DNA of 64,000 nucleotides from positions 310,001 to 374,000 of the forward strand of contig CAVQMB010000004.1 in the NCBI GenBank assembly GCA_963713445.1. Direction: 5' to 3'. The translations under genes and the position numbers were made by a program. Under the pieces are notes generated by a model that saw nothing but the letters and a program-made list of their open reading frames with translations, made no database searches and had not been told where the DNA came from. Origin of the DNA: CAVQMB01 sp963713445 (GTDB lineage Bacteria; Pseudomonadota; Gammaproteobacteria; Competibacterales; Competibacteraceae). This document shows, piece after piece, positions 46,166 to 57,410 of this stretch; positions within the stretch are counted from its first letter, which is position 1; each line of letters begins with the position of its first letter.

Positions 46166-49100
46166 ATGGACACTGCCACCGCCACGACCGGCCTGCGCCT
46201 GATCGAAGCCGGCTTTCCCTGCCACCAGGTCGGCGCCGAGACCCAGCGCGAGCAGAGCGTCGGCCTGCAGCCACCGGTTAATCGCCTGCACGTCTGGTGG
46301 GCGCGGCGGCCGCTGACACCGTCGCGGGCGGCGATCATCGCCTCGCTGGCCCCGGCCGGCACCGACCCGGAGACCTTCGTCCGTCAGCTCGGCATCGAGC
46401 GCGTGCAGGCGCTGGTGCACGGCCAGCCCTGGACCCTGACCGGGAAATTGTTGGCGCGCATCGAACAACGCGGCGGACAGGAGTGGCTGGCGGTGGATGC
46501 CGTGGTGCTGCGGGCGCTGGCGAAAGAGCAGCGGCGCCGGGCGGACAACCTTGAACTGATTGCCAAGCTCGAGGCCCGCGATCCGCGCCTGGCGCACGAT
46601 CCGGTGCTGGTCCGCTGGAAGGATGAATCGCAGCCGTTACCGGAAGCCGAAGCGGGCGACGAGCTGCCGGTGCAGCGGGTGATGGGCGATCCGGCGTGGG
46701 CCAAGGCAAAAATGGCATTTACTCAGCAACATGGCATCCGTTTCGAAGGAAATCCCTATGGATACAGCCGAGCCTTCGCAGCAACGACCCCGTATTCAGA
46801 GACGCGGATCACCGTGTTGGACCCCACTGCGGGCGGCGGCTCCATACCGTTCGAAGCGTTACGCCTCGGGCATACTGTTGTCGCCAACGAACTCAATCCG
46901 GTCGCCACCACTATTCTGCATGCCACTCTGGCCTATCCTGCTCAATTTGGTCCAACGCTAACGAACTACATAGTACGACGGACAAGAACTACTCGCCGAA
47001 ACGGCTACGTTGGCCGACGCATACGGCGATCAGCAGGAGATACCTCAATCCGAGGGAGTCCGATTGACCCGGGCTTTAAGGCGCGAACCATTCGGACTTG
47101 TTCGAACAATTCAGCAGGGAGTCGATCGTCGACTATACCGACGTCCGCCAGGTCACCTGCCCAACCTGCTACGGCGAAGCCCCGCTGCTGAATACCTGCT
47201 GGCTGTCCAAGGAAGCCGGCGACCCCGGGCGTGAGCGTCGTCACCTACGGCCACGACGACAACGGCCGGCACGGCAAGGTCCGCTTCCGGACCTACCGCG
47301 TCAGCAAGGGCCGGGGACCCGACGGCGAGGATCCCAATCACGCCACCGTGGCGCGCGGCGTCGGCCAGTGCGTGCACTGCCGGCAGGCCATAACGGGCGA
47401 CGAGATCAAGGCCCAGGCGCGCGGCGAATCGGAACACGGCCGCTGGCGCGAGCGACTGTATGCGGTGGTCGCCATCCGCCGCGAGCCCAGGCTGGACAAG
47501 CACGGCCGGCCGCAGCGCTATACCAGCGGCGCGCGGGCGGGCGAGATCAAGACCACCAAGATCCGCTATTTCCGGCCGCCCAACGCACGCGATCTGGCCG
47601 CGCTGGCCGAGGCCGAACAACGGCTGCAGGACCGCTGGGACGACTGGGAGGCGGCGGGGTTGATTCCGACCGAGGACATCCCTTACGGCCATCGTCGCGA
47701 CCAGCGTGACGGCATCGTCAAATTCGGCATCACGCATTGGACCGACTTTTTCACCCCGCGCCAGTTGCTGGGCCATCTGACCCTGAGCGACGGTCTGAAC
47801 CGGCTCAAGCCGCGGATTCTGGCCGAGCTGGGCGCCGATCGCGGCCGGGCGGTGATCACTTACCTGCAGTTCGCCATCGACAAGGGACTGGATTACAACA
47901 GCAGGCAGACCCGCTGGGAGTTCACCCGCGGGGTGGTCAAGGGCACTTTCAGCCGCCACGATTTCTCGCTCAAGTGGACCTTCGGCGAGATGATCTTCAC
48001 CGGCCCCAACTCGGGCGCCGCCTGGGGCTTGTCGCAAATCATCGATGCCTACAAGGGCATTGCCGAGTTGATGTGACCCTTGCATGAGGCGACCGGCGGC
48101 CAACCGCCGGTGAAGGTCATCAACGGCACCGCCGCCCACCTGGCTGGGGTGGCCGATGCCAGCGTCGATCTGGTGTGCATGTACATCCGCCGTACTACAA
48201 CAACGTCCAGTACGCCGAGCTGAGCGATTACTTCTACGTCTGGCAACGCCGCACCCTGACCGAGCTGTATCCCGATCTCTACCGGCGCCGGCTGACCGAC
48301 AAGCAGGACGAGGCCGTGGCCAACCCGGCCCGCGACGGCGGGGCCGAGCTGGCCAAGGCCGAATACGAGCGGCTGATGGCGGAGATTTTCCGCGAGTGCC
48401 GCCGGGTGCTGAGGGACGACGGCCTGATGACCCTGATGTTCACCCACAAGTCGCAGGATGCCTGGGAGACGCTGACCCGCTCGCTGATCGAATCCGGCTG
48501 GACCATCACCGCCTCGTTTCCGGTCGAGTCCGAAGGCGAGAACTCCATGCACCAGAAAGACGTCGCCGCCGCCGCCAGCTCGATCTTCATCAGTTGCCGC
48601 AAGCGACCCCCTTCGGACGGTGCGCCGGCGCTGTGGCAGGGTCTGGGCGGGCAGGGCGTGGCGGCGCGATTCGATCGAGCGTGCACAGCAGGCGCTGGGC
48701 GATTTCGCGCCGCTCAGGCTGAATCCGGTCGATCGCATGGTGGCCTGCTACGGCCGGGCGCTGCAGGTGTTGTCCGAGCACTGGCCGGTGCTGGACGGCG
48801 ACGCGCCGGTCAGCCCGGTGCGGGCGCTCACCGAGGCCAGCGCGGTGGTCGCGCAGGCGCAGGTGCAGGACATCACCGGCGGCCGCTTGAGTGTATCCGG
48901 GCTGGACGCCGAAACCGCCCTGGCGGTGCTGATCTACGGTATCTGGGGCCACCACGAATTCGCCTTCGCCGAAGCGCTGAACCTGGCCAAGTCGCTCAAC
49001 CTGGCGCTGGAGAGCAAGACCGGCGGCTACCGGGCCGAGCCTGGCGCGGTCGGCATCAATACCGCCGCCGGCCGGCGCAGCCAGGACGCCCGGCTTTACC

Positions 49101-49370
49101 CGGCGCCACTGGTCCGCGCTGGCTCCAAGCTGCGCCTGGCCCGGGGAGCGCGACCCGCGCCGGCTGGCCCAGCCCCAGACCGACTGGGACCGGCTGCACG
49201 GCCTGCTGCTGGCCTACCGCGACGGCGACGTGCCGGTTGCCCGCGCTTATCTGGACCAGCACGCCGTCGGTCGCCGCGATCAGGTGCTGGATCTGGTCGC
49301 GGTGTGGATCGAGGAAGCCGACGACGAGGCGCTGCAGCGCGAGGCCGAGGCGCTCCGGTTCGGGTTGTGA
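46166..49370 (+). pseudogene. DUF1156 DNA methyltransferase-like, frame-broken
   Basis: About 1,068 codons, near the usual size of COG1743/DUF1156 adenine-specific methyltransferases. N-terminal LIEAGFPCHQVGAETQREQSV and HVWWARRPLTPSRAAI are DUF1156; VLDPTAGGGSIPFEA near residue 218 is the SAM motif I; CPTC-x-C zinc-ribbon-like cysteines follow; PPYYNNVQYAELSDYFYVW near 48185 is the catalytic motif IV with the residue before PP read as His because of an adjacent frame break (restoring one A gives NPPYY). Breaks near 46980, 47230, 48175, 48650 and 49145, plus an in-frame TGA at 48074. ATG 46166 follows GAGGG. Confidence 0.75.
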
Positions 49371-49440
49371 ACGCGCTGGCATTTTCGCTGGTCAGGTTTA
49401 CCATGCCCCAGCGTAAATGCAAGAAATGTAAACCTTAGCG

Positions 49441-50537
49441 ATGGAAAACCCGGGCGCACGCATCAAACAAGCCCGCTTGGCAGCCGGTCTGTCGTTGCGC
49501 CTATTGGGCCAACGCGCCGGGATCAGCCAGACCGCGGTGAACAAATATGAACGCGGCGAGCTGGTGCCGGCCAGTGCGATGCTGCTGAAGCTCGCCCACG
49601 CACTGAACGTTCTCTCGAGTACTTTTTTGTTCCGACCGGCTGGAACTTGAGCACGTTGAATACCGCCATCACAGCAAACTGTCAGGCGCTGCCAGGAACC
49701 GGATGCTGGCACTCATCCGCGAACGCCTGGAACGCCAGTTCGCGCTGGATCGGCTGCTGCCGGACAGTTGGCTATTCGAGTTGCCCGGGTCGCTGCCCGA
49801 GCGGATCGCTACCCTGGATGCGGTCGAGGACGCCGCGCTGGCGCTGCGCCGCCGGAAATTGGGCGAGAACCCGATTCCCGATAATGCCGGCACACTGGAA
49901 GACCACGGTGATAGTGCTGTTGATGCCCAGCCTTGTAAGCGGTTCAAGGGCTTGTCCGCGCGGGTCGACGGAAAACCGGTAATCGCCGTGGGTGAGGACT
50001 GGCCCGGGGATCGACAACGTTTCACCCTGGCCCATGAACTGGGTCATCGGGTGCTGGCGGGCCTGTCTGGCTTCCGAGCTGGATCAGGAGAAAGCCTGCA
50101 ACCGCTTCGCCGGGGCTTTTCTGGTGCCCGCCGGAGCGGTCATCTAGACGCTGGCCGGCGCCGGCATCGCTGGAGCCGCGGGAACTGTGGCTGCTCAAAC
50201 AGGAATACGGACTGTCCATGGCCGGCTGGATCATGCGTGCCCAGCAACTGGCTGCATCACCAAAAGCCAGGCGGCCCAACTGCATGGCCTGTTTCTGGAA
50301 CTGGTCGGCATCTGGCGGAACCGGGCGAACCTTACCCGCAGGAATACCCGCAGCGCTTCGAACAACAGGTCTATCTCGGTGTTGGCGGAAGACTTGATCA
50401 ACGAAGCCAAAGCGGCACAACTGCTGGGCAAGCCCTTGTTCGAGCTTTATGGCGAGCGCACTGACCGGCTCGATGCGGCTGACTGGTTAACGTCGACGAG
50501 CGCTACCGGAGAGGTTGCAAGCGGTGAATGCCCCTGA
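49441..50537 (+). pseudogene. XRE-ImmA/IrrE regulator-metallopeptidase, frame-broken
   Basis: The first 60 residues are an intact XRE helix-turn-helix (RIKQARLAAGLSLRLLGQRA, GISQTAVNKYERGE). The rest is a COG2856 zinc peptidase domain with the motif LAHELGHRVL (HExxH) near 50030. Breaks near 49620-49640, 50070, 50240 and 50320. The combined length of about 365 codons fits ImmA/IrrE-type proteins, which cleave repressors under stress. Its place in the array suggests control of the system or release of a toxic activity. Confidence 0.7.
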
Positions 50538-53500
50538 TGGTTTTCGCGCTCATCGCTGGCGCCTCAGTTACCGGACTGCCGCCACACGGCCGGATGGCGG
50601 GCCGACCGATATTTGTACGATTTCTGGATCCGGCCCTGGCGCGGGCCGTGCGCTACGATCGGGTAGCCGGCTATTTCCGGTCCAGCTCGCTGGCGGCCGC
50701 CTCGCAGGGCTTTTCGGCGTTCGTCGGACACGGTGGCAAAGCACGCTTTGTGGTCGGGGCCGATCTCGACGCGGCCGATGTCGCGGCGATCCTCCAGGGT
50801 GACGCCGCCCGGCTGAGCCAGCGGCTGGAGCACGAGCTGGACGACAGCGGCTGGCCCACCACCGCGGTGCAGGACGGGGTGGCGCTGCTGGCCTGGCTGG
50901 TGGCGCACGACCATCTGGAGATACAGGTCGCGCTACGGGTTCACGCCGGCACCGGCGAACCGCTGCCGTTCAACTCGGTGGCCGATGGTTATGTGCATCA
51001 GAACTGGGCGCTGCTCGACGATCGCGCTGACCAGCGACTGTACGTGACCGGCTCGCTCAACGAATCCCGTACCGCGCTGACGCGCAACGCTGAGAATATC
51101 GACGTCCATTGCGACTGGAAAAACGACGACAGCCACGCCCGTGCCGATGAGGCCGAGCGGGAGTTCGAGGCGCTGTGGGCGGATCGTCATCCAGGCTTGC
51201 GGTATTGCCGCTGCCCGACGCGATGCGGGCGAAGCTGATCCGTTTCAGCAAGGGATTGCGGGAACTGCGCGAGATCGACGGCACCGTACGGGCACTACCG
51301 GAACCCGAGCCCGTTGCCCCGCCGACCCGGGAGTGGTTGCAGTTCGCTCTGATCCGGGACGCGCCGCGCCTGCCGGGTGGTCGCTGGGTCGGCATGGACA
51401 CGGCACCGGTCGCCCCCTGCCCGCATCAGGCGATCGTGGCGCGGCGGATCGTCGAGCAGTTTCCCGCCAGTCAGCTACTGTGCGACGAGGTCGGCCTGGG
51501 CAAGACCATCGAGGCCGGGTTGGCCATTCGCGCCCTGGTCCTGGCGAGCCGGGCCAGGCGGGTGCTGATCGCCGCCTCGGCGTCGCTGACCCGGCAATGG
51601 CAGCGTGAGCTGGCCGACAAGTTCCGGCTCGGCTTCGCCCGCGCCCTGGGCGGTCGCCCACCGCGGCACGAGTATCTGCTGCCGGAACCCGCGACGCGAA
51701 CCGCGGACAGCCTGTACCAGCCGGAACTGCTGATCGTGTCGACGGGCTGCTGAGCTGTCCGGAACGGCTGCGCGGGCTGCCGGCGTTCGATCTGGTGCTG
51801 GTTGACGAGGCCCACTATGCGCGGCGCAGAAACCCCACCGCCGGGCTGCGCGGACGTGCCGAGTTCGGCCAGCTCTATCGCGCCATCCGTGATCACCTGC
51901 GGCCCCGCACCCGCTGTCTGCTGTTGGCGACGGCGACGCCGATGCAGCTGGACCCGGTCGAGGTATCCGATCTGCTGGCGCTGATTCCCCGGGTCGGGCC
52001 GTTTCAATTCGACGCCGGCCTGACTGCACGTTATTACGAACTGCTCGGGCGGCTTAATCACGAGGAATCGCTGGACGAATACGAGTGGCGCTTCCTGCGC
52101 CGCTGCGTTGTTCAACTCGAGCGTCTCGATCCGCTGCTATGGCGCTATCTGCAGAGCGCGGTGATCGAATCGCGCAGCCGTCGCATCGCCGAGCGCTGGT
52201 TGCGCGACGATCGGCCGCCTCATCGCAGCGACATCCGTCATCTGCACCGCTTGCTGTTCGCGGCGGCACCGCTGTCGCGGGTGATGCTGCGCCACACCCG
52301 GTCGCTGCTGGACATCTACCGGCAGGAAGGCCAGCTCGCCGCCAATCTGGCCCAGCGACACATTTTGCCGCTAGCGGCGATCGCATTCACCGGGCAGGAA
52401 CAACGAGTCTACCAGCGCCTGGAGCGCTATTGCACCGGCCTGGCCCGGCGACTGACGGCGAACAGCGCGGATAGCAACCAGCGGGCCGCCGTGGGCTTCT
52501 ATCTCAGCTTTCTGCGGCTGCGCTTCGCCTCCAGTCTGTATGCGATCCGCGAGACCCTGCGGCGCCGCCGGGGGAAGGTGTCGGTGACGCTGGAGCAGCT
52601 CCAGCCCGAGCCGCTGAGCGACCCCGATCCCGACGACCTGATCGTTGGCGACGCCGATGACGACGTGGCGGCCGTCGAGCTGGTGCTCAAAAACCGCACG
52701 CTGGAGGATCTGACCTGGGAGCGCGGCCAACTCGACGAGCTGCTGGCGGCGCTCGGTGACCTGACCGCCACCTCGTCCAAAACCCAGCATCTGCTCGGCG
52801 TGTTGGACCAGCGCCTGGAGCGCCCCAGCGGACGGATTCGCCAGACCGTGATCTTCACCCGCTTCACCGACACGCTGGACGATCTGTGCGGGCGCTTGCT
52901 GATCGCCCAGCCGCGGATGCGGATCGGCACCTATTCCGGTGCCGGCGGCCACTATCTGGAGCCTGCAACCGGTCGGATGATCGGCGTGGAGCGTGACGCC
53001 ATCAAGCATCGCTTCCTTCGGGGCGACATCGACGTGCTGCTGTGCACCGATGCCGCCGCCGAGGGACTCAACCTGCAGACCGCGGATCTGTTGGTGAACT
53101 TCGATCTGCCGTGGAACCCGATGAAGGTCGAGCAGCGTATCGGCCGAATCGACCGCATTGGCCAAACCCACGACGAAATATTTGTACTGAACCTGTGTTA
53201 TCTGGGCTCAGTCGAGCAACAGGTCTATGGTCGCCTGCTGGAGCGGCTGCGCCAGATCGGGGCCGTTGTCGGCAGTCAGCAACTGGCGCTGCTGCCGGTG
53301 GATCCGGATGACTTCCAAGCCTTGGCAGAAGGGCGCCTGACCGAAGCCGAACTGGAACAGCGTGCCAAGGAACGCGCCCTGCAGCACCGCCAGCAGACCG
53401 AGCGCATGGAGATTCCTGCCGCCGAGCTATACCAGACTTATCGCCAGGCCGCGCAAACCACCGAGCAGGAGCCAGCGCCGGTGACCCTGGAGCAGATCTG

Positions 53501-54353
53501 GCAAACGTTGAGCCAGTCGGTATACCTGTGTACTGCGCGGTCAAGCGGCACCCGTGAAGCGTTCATTGAATGGCCGCTCGGCACCGTACTGACAGCGTCG
53601 CGCGCGCTCTACGAACGGGGACTGGCCGACGGCAGAGCGCCACATTTCTGCTGCCACGGCGACCCGGCATTCGATGCCTTGCTGACGGAGCTGGACGACC
53701 GGCCCACGCCGGTGTGCATCCGGCGGCTGGAGGTTCGACTGGAGCGACAGGATTCCCCGTGGGTTGGTTATGCGGTCAATGTGCGTTGTGACGACAGCCG
53801 GGTCGAAACGCGCCTGATCGACGCCCTCGATCAACTCGACGAGCTGACGCTGGCCGACGATGTACCGGTCGATCCGCAGCGATTGCCGGCGCTGGAAGCT
53901 GAATTGCGCCGTACAGCAGAAGCCGAATGGCCGCGGGTGGCAGTCGTCGAGAACGCGGAGCGGCTCAACGCCCGGGTGGCACGCGACCAATTGATCCTCG
54001 ATGCCCTAACCATCATCGGACTGATTCGGCTACGCCACCGCTACGGCCACGAATTTTTCCGCGACGAAATCCAGGACATCGAATCGATCTATACCGATCT
54101 CAGCAATCGCCGTTATCCGGTCAGGGTCAACAACTTACCCGGCGCCGACGTGCAGCAGCTCAGCCGGGTCGGCCTGCCGTTCGCTCCAAGCGTTCCCTTG
54201 GCGGGCGGCGACGGCGCGGTCGATGCCCCGCCGACTCTGATCCGGACCATCGTCGATTACGCCTGGCGCGAAGCCAACGAGATGCGTCAGAGCAGTCTCC
54301 GTACCGACGACTTCGTTCGCAGGTTGGAGCGCCGCATTGCGGATTCGCCGTAA
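50524..54353 (+). pseudogene. PLD-SNF2 helicase fusion, frame-broken near N-terminus
   Basis: About 1,276 codons. An N-terminal phospholipase D-like domain (VRYDRVAGYFRSSSLA; HQN-x4-D and GSLNES near 51000-51060, where the HKD lysine is Asn) is followed by a superfamily 2 SNF2 helicase: DEVGLGKTIEAG (near 51485), LVLVDEAHY, LLATATPMQL, CTDAAAEGLNLQ and QRIGRIDRIGQ. From 51795 to the stop the frame is intact (852 codons). GTG 50524 behind GGAGAGG is the likely start. Breaks near 50625, 51200 and 51745. Such helicases accompany DUF499/DUF1156 systems. Confidence 0.78.
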
Positions 54354-54579
54354 CGCGCTGATACGCAGAGGTGCAGAATGTCGATCAGTTGGACGCGGTA
54401 GCCGAGTAGGATTGGTCCTTTGCCGCTAAGACTGCGACCGGCCACGTCGATATTAAACCCAAGTGGCGCTGCGATAATCTCGGGCACAAAGCCCTGTGCA
54501 AAACCACGGGTGATGGCGACGCCACCCTGGGAACGCCAACCGGCACGACCCGCAGCAGCGTGCACACACGATCCGGCGG

Positions 54580-56100
54580 CTACGCCCTGGAACGCGGCAT
54601 CGCGTCCGCAGGCGCCGCTAGCGTCTCCAGTGTCGCGGCCAAAACCTTTACCCCGTGTACGATGTCCCCGGGCCGATTGCCACTGAAGCCGAGTACCAGA
54701 CCCTTGCTGGCGATCGGTTCTATGCAGAACCGCGAAAACGGCACCACCGTTATGCCGCGCGACCATGCCTGTTCAGCCACCTCGAGCTCTGAAAAATAAG
54801 GGTCCAGATAGCCGACGGTATGCAGCCCGGTATTGGTGGGCACGACGTCGAGCAGTCCGGTGAGGTGCGTGCGCGCAGCCTCCTGAAGCACTTGATGGCG
54901 AGCCGCATAGAGCTTGCGCATTCTTCTCAAATGGGCCGCGAAGTGCCCGTCATCCATGAAGGCGGCAACGGCCGCCTGAGAGTGTGACGGTACCCCCGAC
55001 ACGAAGGTGCGCAGCACTTTCTCGAAGTCCGCTGCCAGTGACGGAGGCGGCAGGAAATAGCCGAGTCGCAGTCCGGGGAACAGCGTCTTGCTGAAGGTGC
55101 CGACATAGATGACACGGCCGGCCATATCGATACTCTTGAGCGTGGGCAGCGGGCGGCCGCTGTAGCGGAACTCGCCGTCGTAGTCGTCCTCGACGATCCA
55201 GGCATCCGACTGTTCAGCCACCTCGAGCAGGGCCAGCCGCCGCTGCAGGCTCATCGCACTGCCAATCGGATGCTGGTGCGACGGTGTCACAAAGGCCAGC
55301 CGAAAATCCGGTGCCCGGCGCACGCCTTCGTCGACCCGTATCCCTTCCTCATCGACCGGTATGGGCACCAGTTCGGCGCCCGATGCCGCGAAGCAGTTGC
55401 GGGCCCCGATGGCGCCCGGATTTTCGAACCAAACCTTGTCCTGCGAATCAAGCAACATCCGGCTCAACAGTTGAAACGCTTCCTGCGCCCCGTTGACGAT
55501 GAAGACCTGTTCCGGCTCACAGGCTATCGCACGATTGGTTTTCAGGTGCGATGCGATCGCACTTCGAAGCGCCAGCAAGCCGCGCGCGTCGCCGTACGTC
55601 ATCATGAAATCCGCCCGGGTCCGCCACAGCTTGGCGACATGGCGTGACCACAGTGCCATCGGAAAGGCATCGAGCGCGGGCAATGCAGTGGTGAACGGGC
55701 GCGGCTGGTGCGGCAGTCGGTCCACCAGCGCCTCCTCGGCCCGTTTGATGACCCGCGACAACTGTGGCTTGCGGGCCGGCTTGAGTGTTCCGCCAGCCGC
55801 CGACGGAGGCACTTGGGGACGGCTCACCAGCACGTCCTGGCTAACAAACGTTCCGGCGCCGACCCGCGCTTCCAGCAGCCCCTCGGCGCAGAGCCGCTCG
55901 AATGCATCAATGACCGTGGTGCGCGAGACTGCCAGATCGGCCGCCAGAATGCGGCTGGCTGGAAGCCGCTCACCGGCCCGCAGCGCGCCCGACAGAATCA
56001 TTCCCCGCAAAGCCAGGTAAAGCTGGGTGCTGACCGGTTTGTCGCAGGACTCGTCCAGTGCCAGCGCAAGCAGCAGCGTACCCCCCGTGCGTTTCGGCAT
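54580..56100 (-). CDS. MocR/PdxR-type regulator (GntR-aminotransferase)
   Basis: 506 residues. N-terminal GntR winged helix-turn-helix (about 10-85; GERLPASRILAADLAVSRTTV) is joined by a linker to a fold-type I aminotransferase-like domain with the PLP lysine in GTFSKTLFPGLRLGY. MocR proteins sense PLP-amino-acid adducts and often regulate a divergent operon. ATG 56100 (MPKRTGG) is preferred to 56118. It is divergent from the enolase gene over 203 bases and probably controls the 56304-64000 operon. Confidence 0.9.
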   Translation of the reverse strand: MPKRTGGTLLLALALDESCDKPVSTQLYLALRGMILSGALRAGERLPASRILAADLAVSRTTVIDAFERLCAEGLLEARVGAGTFVSQDVLVSRPQVPPSAAGGTLKPARKPQLSRVIKRAEEALVDRLPHQPRPFTTALPALDAFPMALWSRHVAKLWRTRADFMMTYGDARGLLALRSAIASHLKTNRAIACEPEQVFIVNGAQEAFQLLSRMLLDSQDKVWFENPGAIGARNCFAASGAELVPIPVDEEGIRVDEGVRRAPDFRLAFVTPSHQHPIGSAMSLQRRLALLEVAEQSDAWIVEDDYDGEFRYSGRPLPTLKSIDMAGRVIYVGTFSKTLFPGLRLGYFLPPPSLAADFEKVLRTFVSGVPSHSQAAVAAFMDDGHFAAHLRRMRKLYAARHQVLQEAARTHLTGLLDVVPTNTGLHTVGYLDPYFSELEVAEQAWSRGITVVPFSRFCIEPIASKGLVLGFSGNRPGDIVHGVKVLAATLETLAAPADAMPRSRA

Positions 56101-56303
56101 CAGTGGATTACCTCTCATTTGCGGCGCTCGCGACCGGAACAGCGTTTCGCCGGCCAGGCGGTCTCCCGAAATGGTTTGGATTTTTGTTGAAAATGGATAT
56201 TACCGGCAGACCAATTCCGGCTGCAAGATGATGGCCAAGCAACAACCCGGGCTCAACCAAGGCGTGCTGTGGCAACGCTGTCGCCCCTTCCACCAAAGGA
56301 ACC

Positions 56304-57410
56304 ATGATGAGGATCAAGTCCATCGAGACCTTCTGCGACCCGTTCATCGGCTTCGTGCGCGTGACGACGGAGGCGGGATGGCAGGGATGGGGCCAGGTTT
56401 CACCCTATAACGCTGATATCGCCGCGACGATTTTGCACCGCCAGATCGCGCCCTGGAGCCTGGGCGCCGACGCCCTGGATTTCGCATCGCTCGAGCAGTC
56501 AATTCTGGAACGTGAATACAAGTTCCCCGGATCTTATCTGCGCCGGGCACTGGCGGGCTTCGATACCGCGCTGTGGGATCTGCGGGGCAAGATCGAAGGC
56601 AAGAGCGTGTGCGAATTGCTCGGCGGCCAACCCCGGCCGATCCGGGTCTATGCCTCGTCGATGAAACGCGATATCACGCCGGCGGCCGAGGCGGAACGGT
56701 TTCTCCGCCTGCGTGATCAGTATGGCTACGATGCCTTCAAGTTCCGGATCGCCACCGAATGCGGCCATGACGGCGATGAGTGGCCCGGCCGGACCGAGGC
56801 GATAGTGCCGGCCGTGCGGCGCGCACTGGGCGATGATATTGCCTTGCTGGTCGACGCCAACAGCGGCTTTTCGCCGGGGCGGGCGATCGAGGTCGGGAAG
56901 ATGCTGCAAGAGTACGGCATCTGCCACTTTGAGGAGCCATGCCTCTACTGGGAGTACCAACAGACGCGCCAGGTGACCGCGGCGCTGGACATGGCTGTCG
57001 CCGGTGGCGAGCAGGACTGTTGCCTGGCGAACTGGCAACGCATGATCGATGACAAGGTGGTGGACATTGTCCAGCCGGATGTGTGCTACGTGGGCGGCCT
57101 TACCCGTGCACTTCAGGTTGCTGCGATGGCCGAGCAGGCTAGTCTGCCGTGCACACCGCACAGTGCCAACCTGTCGATGGTCACGCTGTTCACCATGCAC
57201 CTGCTTGGGGCTATCGGCAACGCCGGACCCTACCTGGAGTTTTCGATAGAAGGGCCGGACTACTATCCGTGGCAGGAGGGCTTGTTCCGGGAATCGCCCT
57301 ATCGGATAGAGGATGGCCGGGTCGCGATTCCGGATGCGCCCGGGTGGGGCGTCGAAATAGACCAGGCGTGGCTCAACCGATCCAACTATCAGATTAGCGA
57401 ACTGGAATGA
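56304..57410 (+). CDS. Enolase-superfamily enzyme, mandelate racemase subgroup
   Basis: 368 residues. Catalytic set: Lys in AFKFRI (K-x-R, with Arg in place of the second Lys), metal ligands Asp in LVDANSG, Glu in HFEEP and Glu in GGEQ, and the His-Asp dyad (PDVCYVGG, CTPHSAN). Such enzymes epimerise or dehydrate alpha-hydroxy or alpha-amino acids. The PLP-responsive regulator, aldehyde dehydrogenase and FAD oxidase nearby suggest a carboxylated amine substrate. Start ATG 56304 or 56307, behind AAAGGA. Confidence 0.85.
   Translation: MMRIKSIETFCDPFIGFVRVTTEAGWQGWGQVSPYNADIAATILHRQIAPWSLGADALDFASLEQSILEREYKFPGSYLRRALAGFDTALWDLRGKIEGKSVCELLGGQPRPIRVYASSMKRDITPAAEAERFLRLRDQYGYDAFKFRIATECGHDGDEWPGRTEAIVPAVRRALGDDIALLVDANSGFSPGRAIEVGKMLQEYGICHFEEPCLYWEYQQTRQVTAALDMAVAGGEQDCCLANWQRMIDDKVVDIVQPDVCYVGGLTRALQVAAMAEQASLPCTPHSANLSMVTLFTMHLLGAIGNAGPYLEFSIEGPDYYPWQEGLFRESPYRIEDGRVAIPDAPGWGVEIDQAWLNRSNYQISELE

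Noticed and set aside
42187..48076. Stop-codon recoding at 42187 (TAA) and 48074 (TGA)
   Set aside because: No selenocysteine or pyrrolysine element is visible, the positions are not catalytic, and the genes are full of other breaks.
47153..48139. A 328-codon minus-strand frame inside the methylase gene
   Set aside because: Shadow; the plus strand shows the DUF1156 methylase in the same interval.
39743..54353. Calling the array BREX or DISARM
   Set aside because: No PglZ, BrxA, BrxB or BrxL and no DUF1998 (DrmB) gene is present in the window; only the ATPase, methylase and helicase families overlap with those systems.
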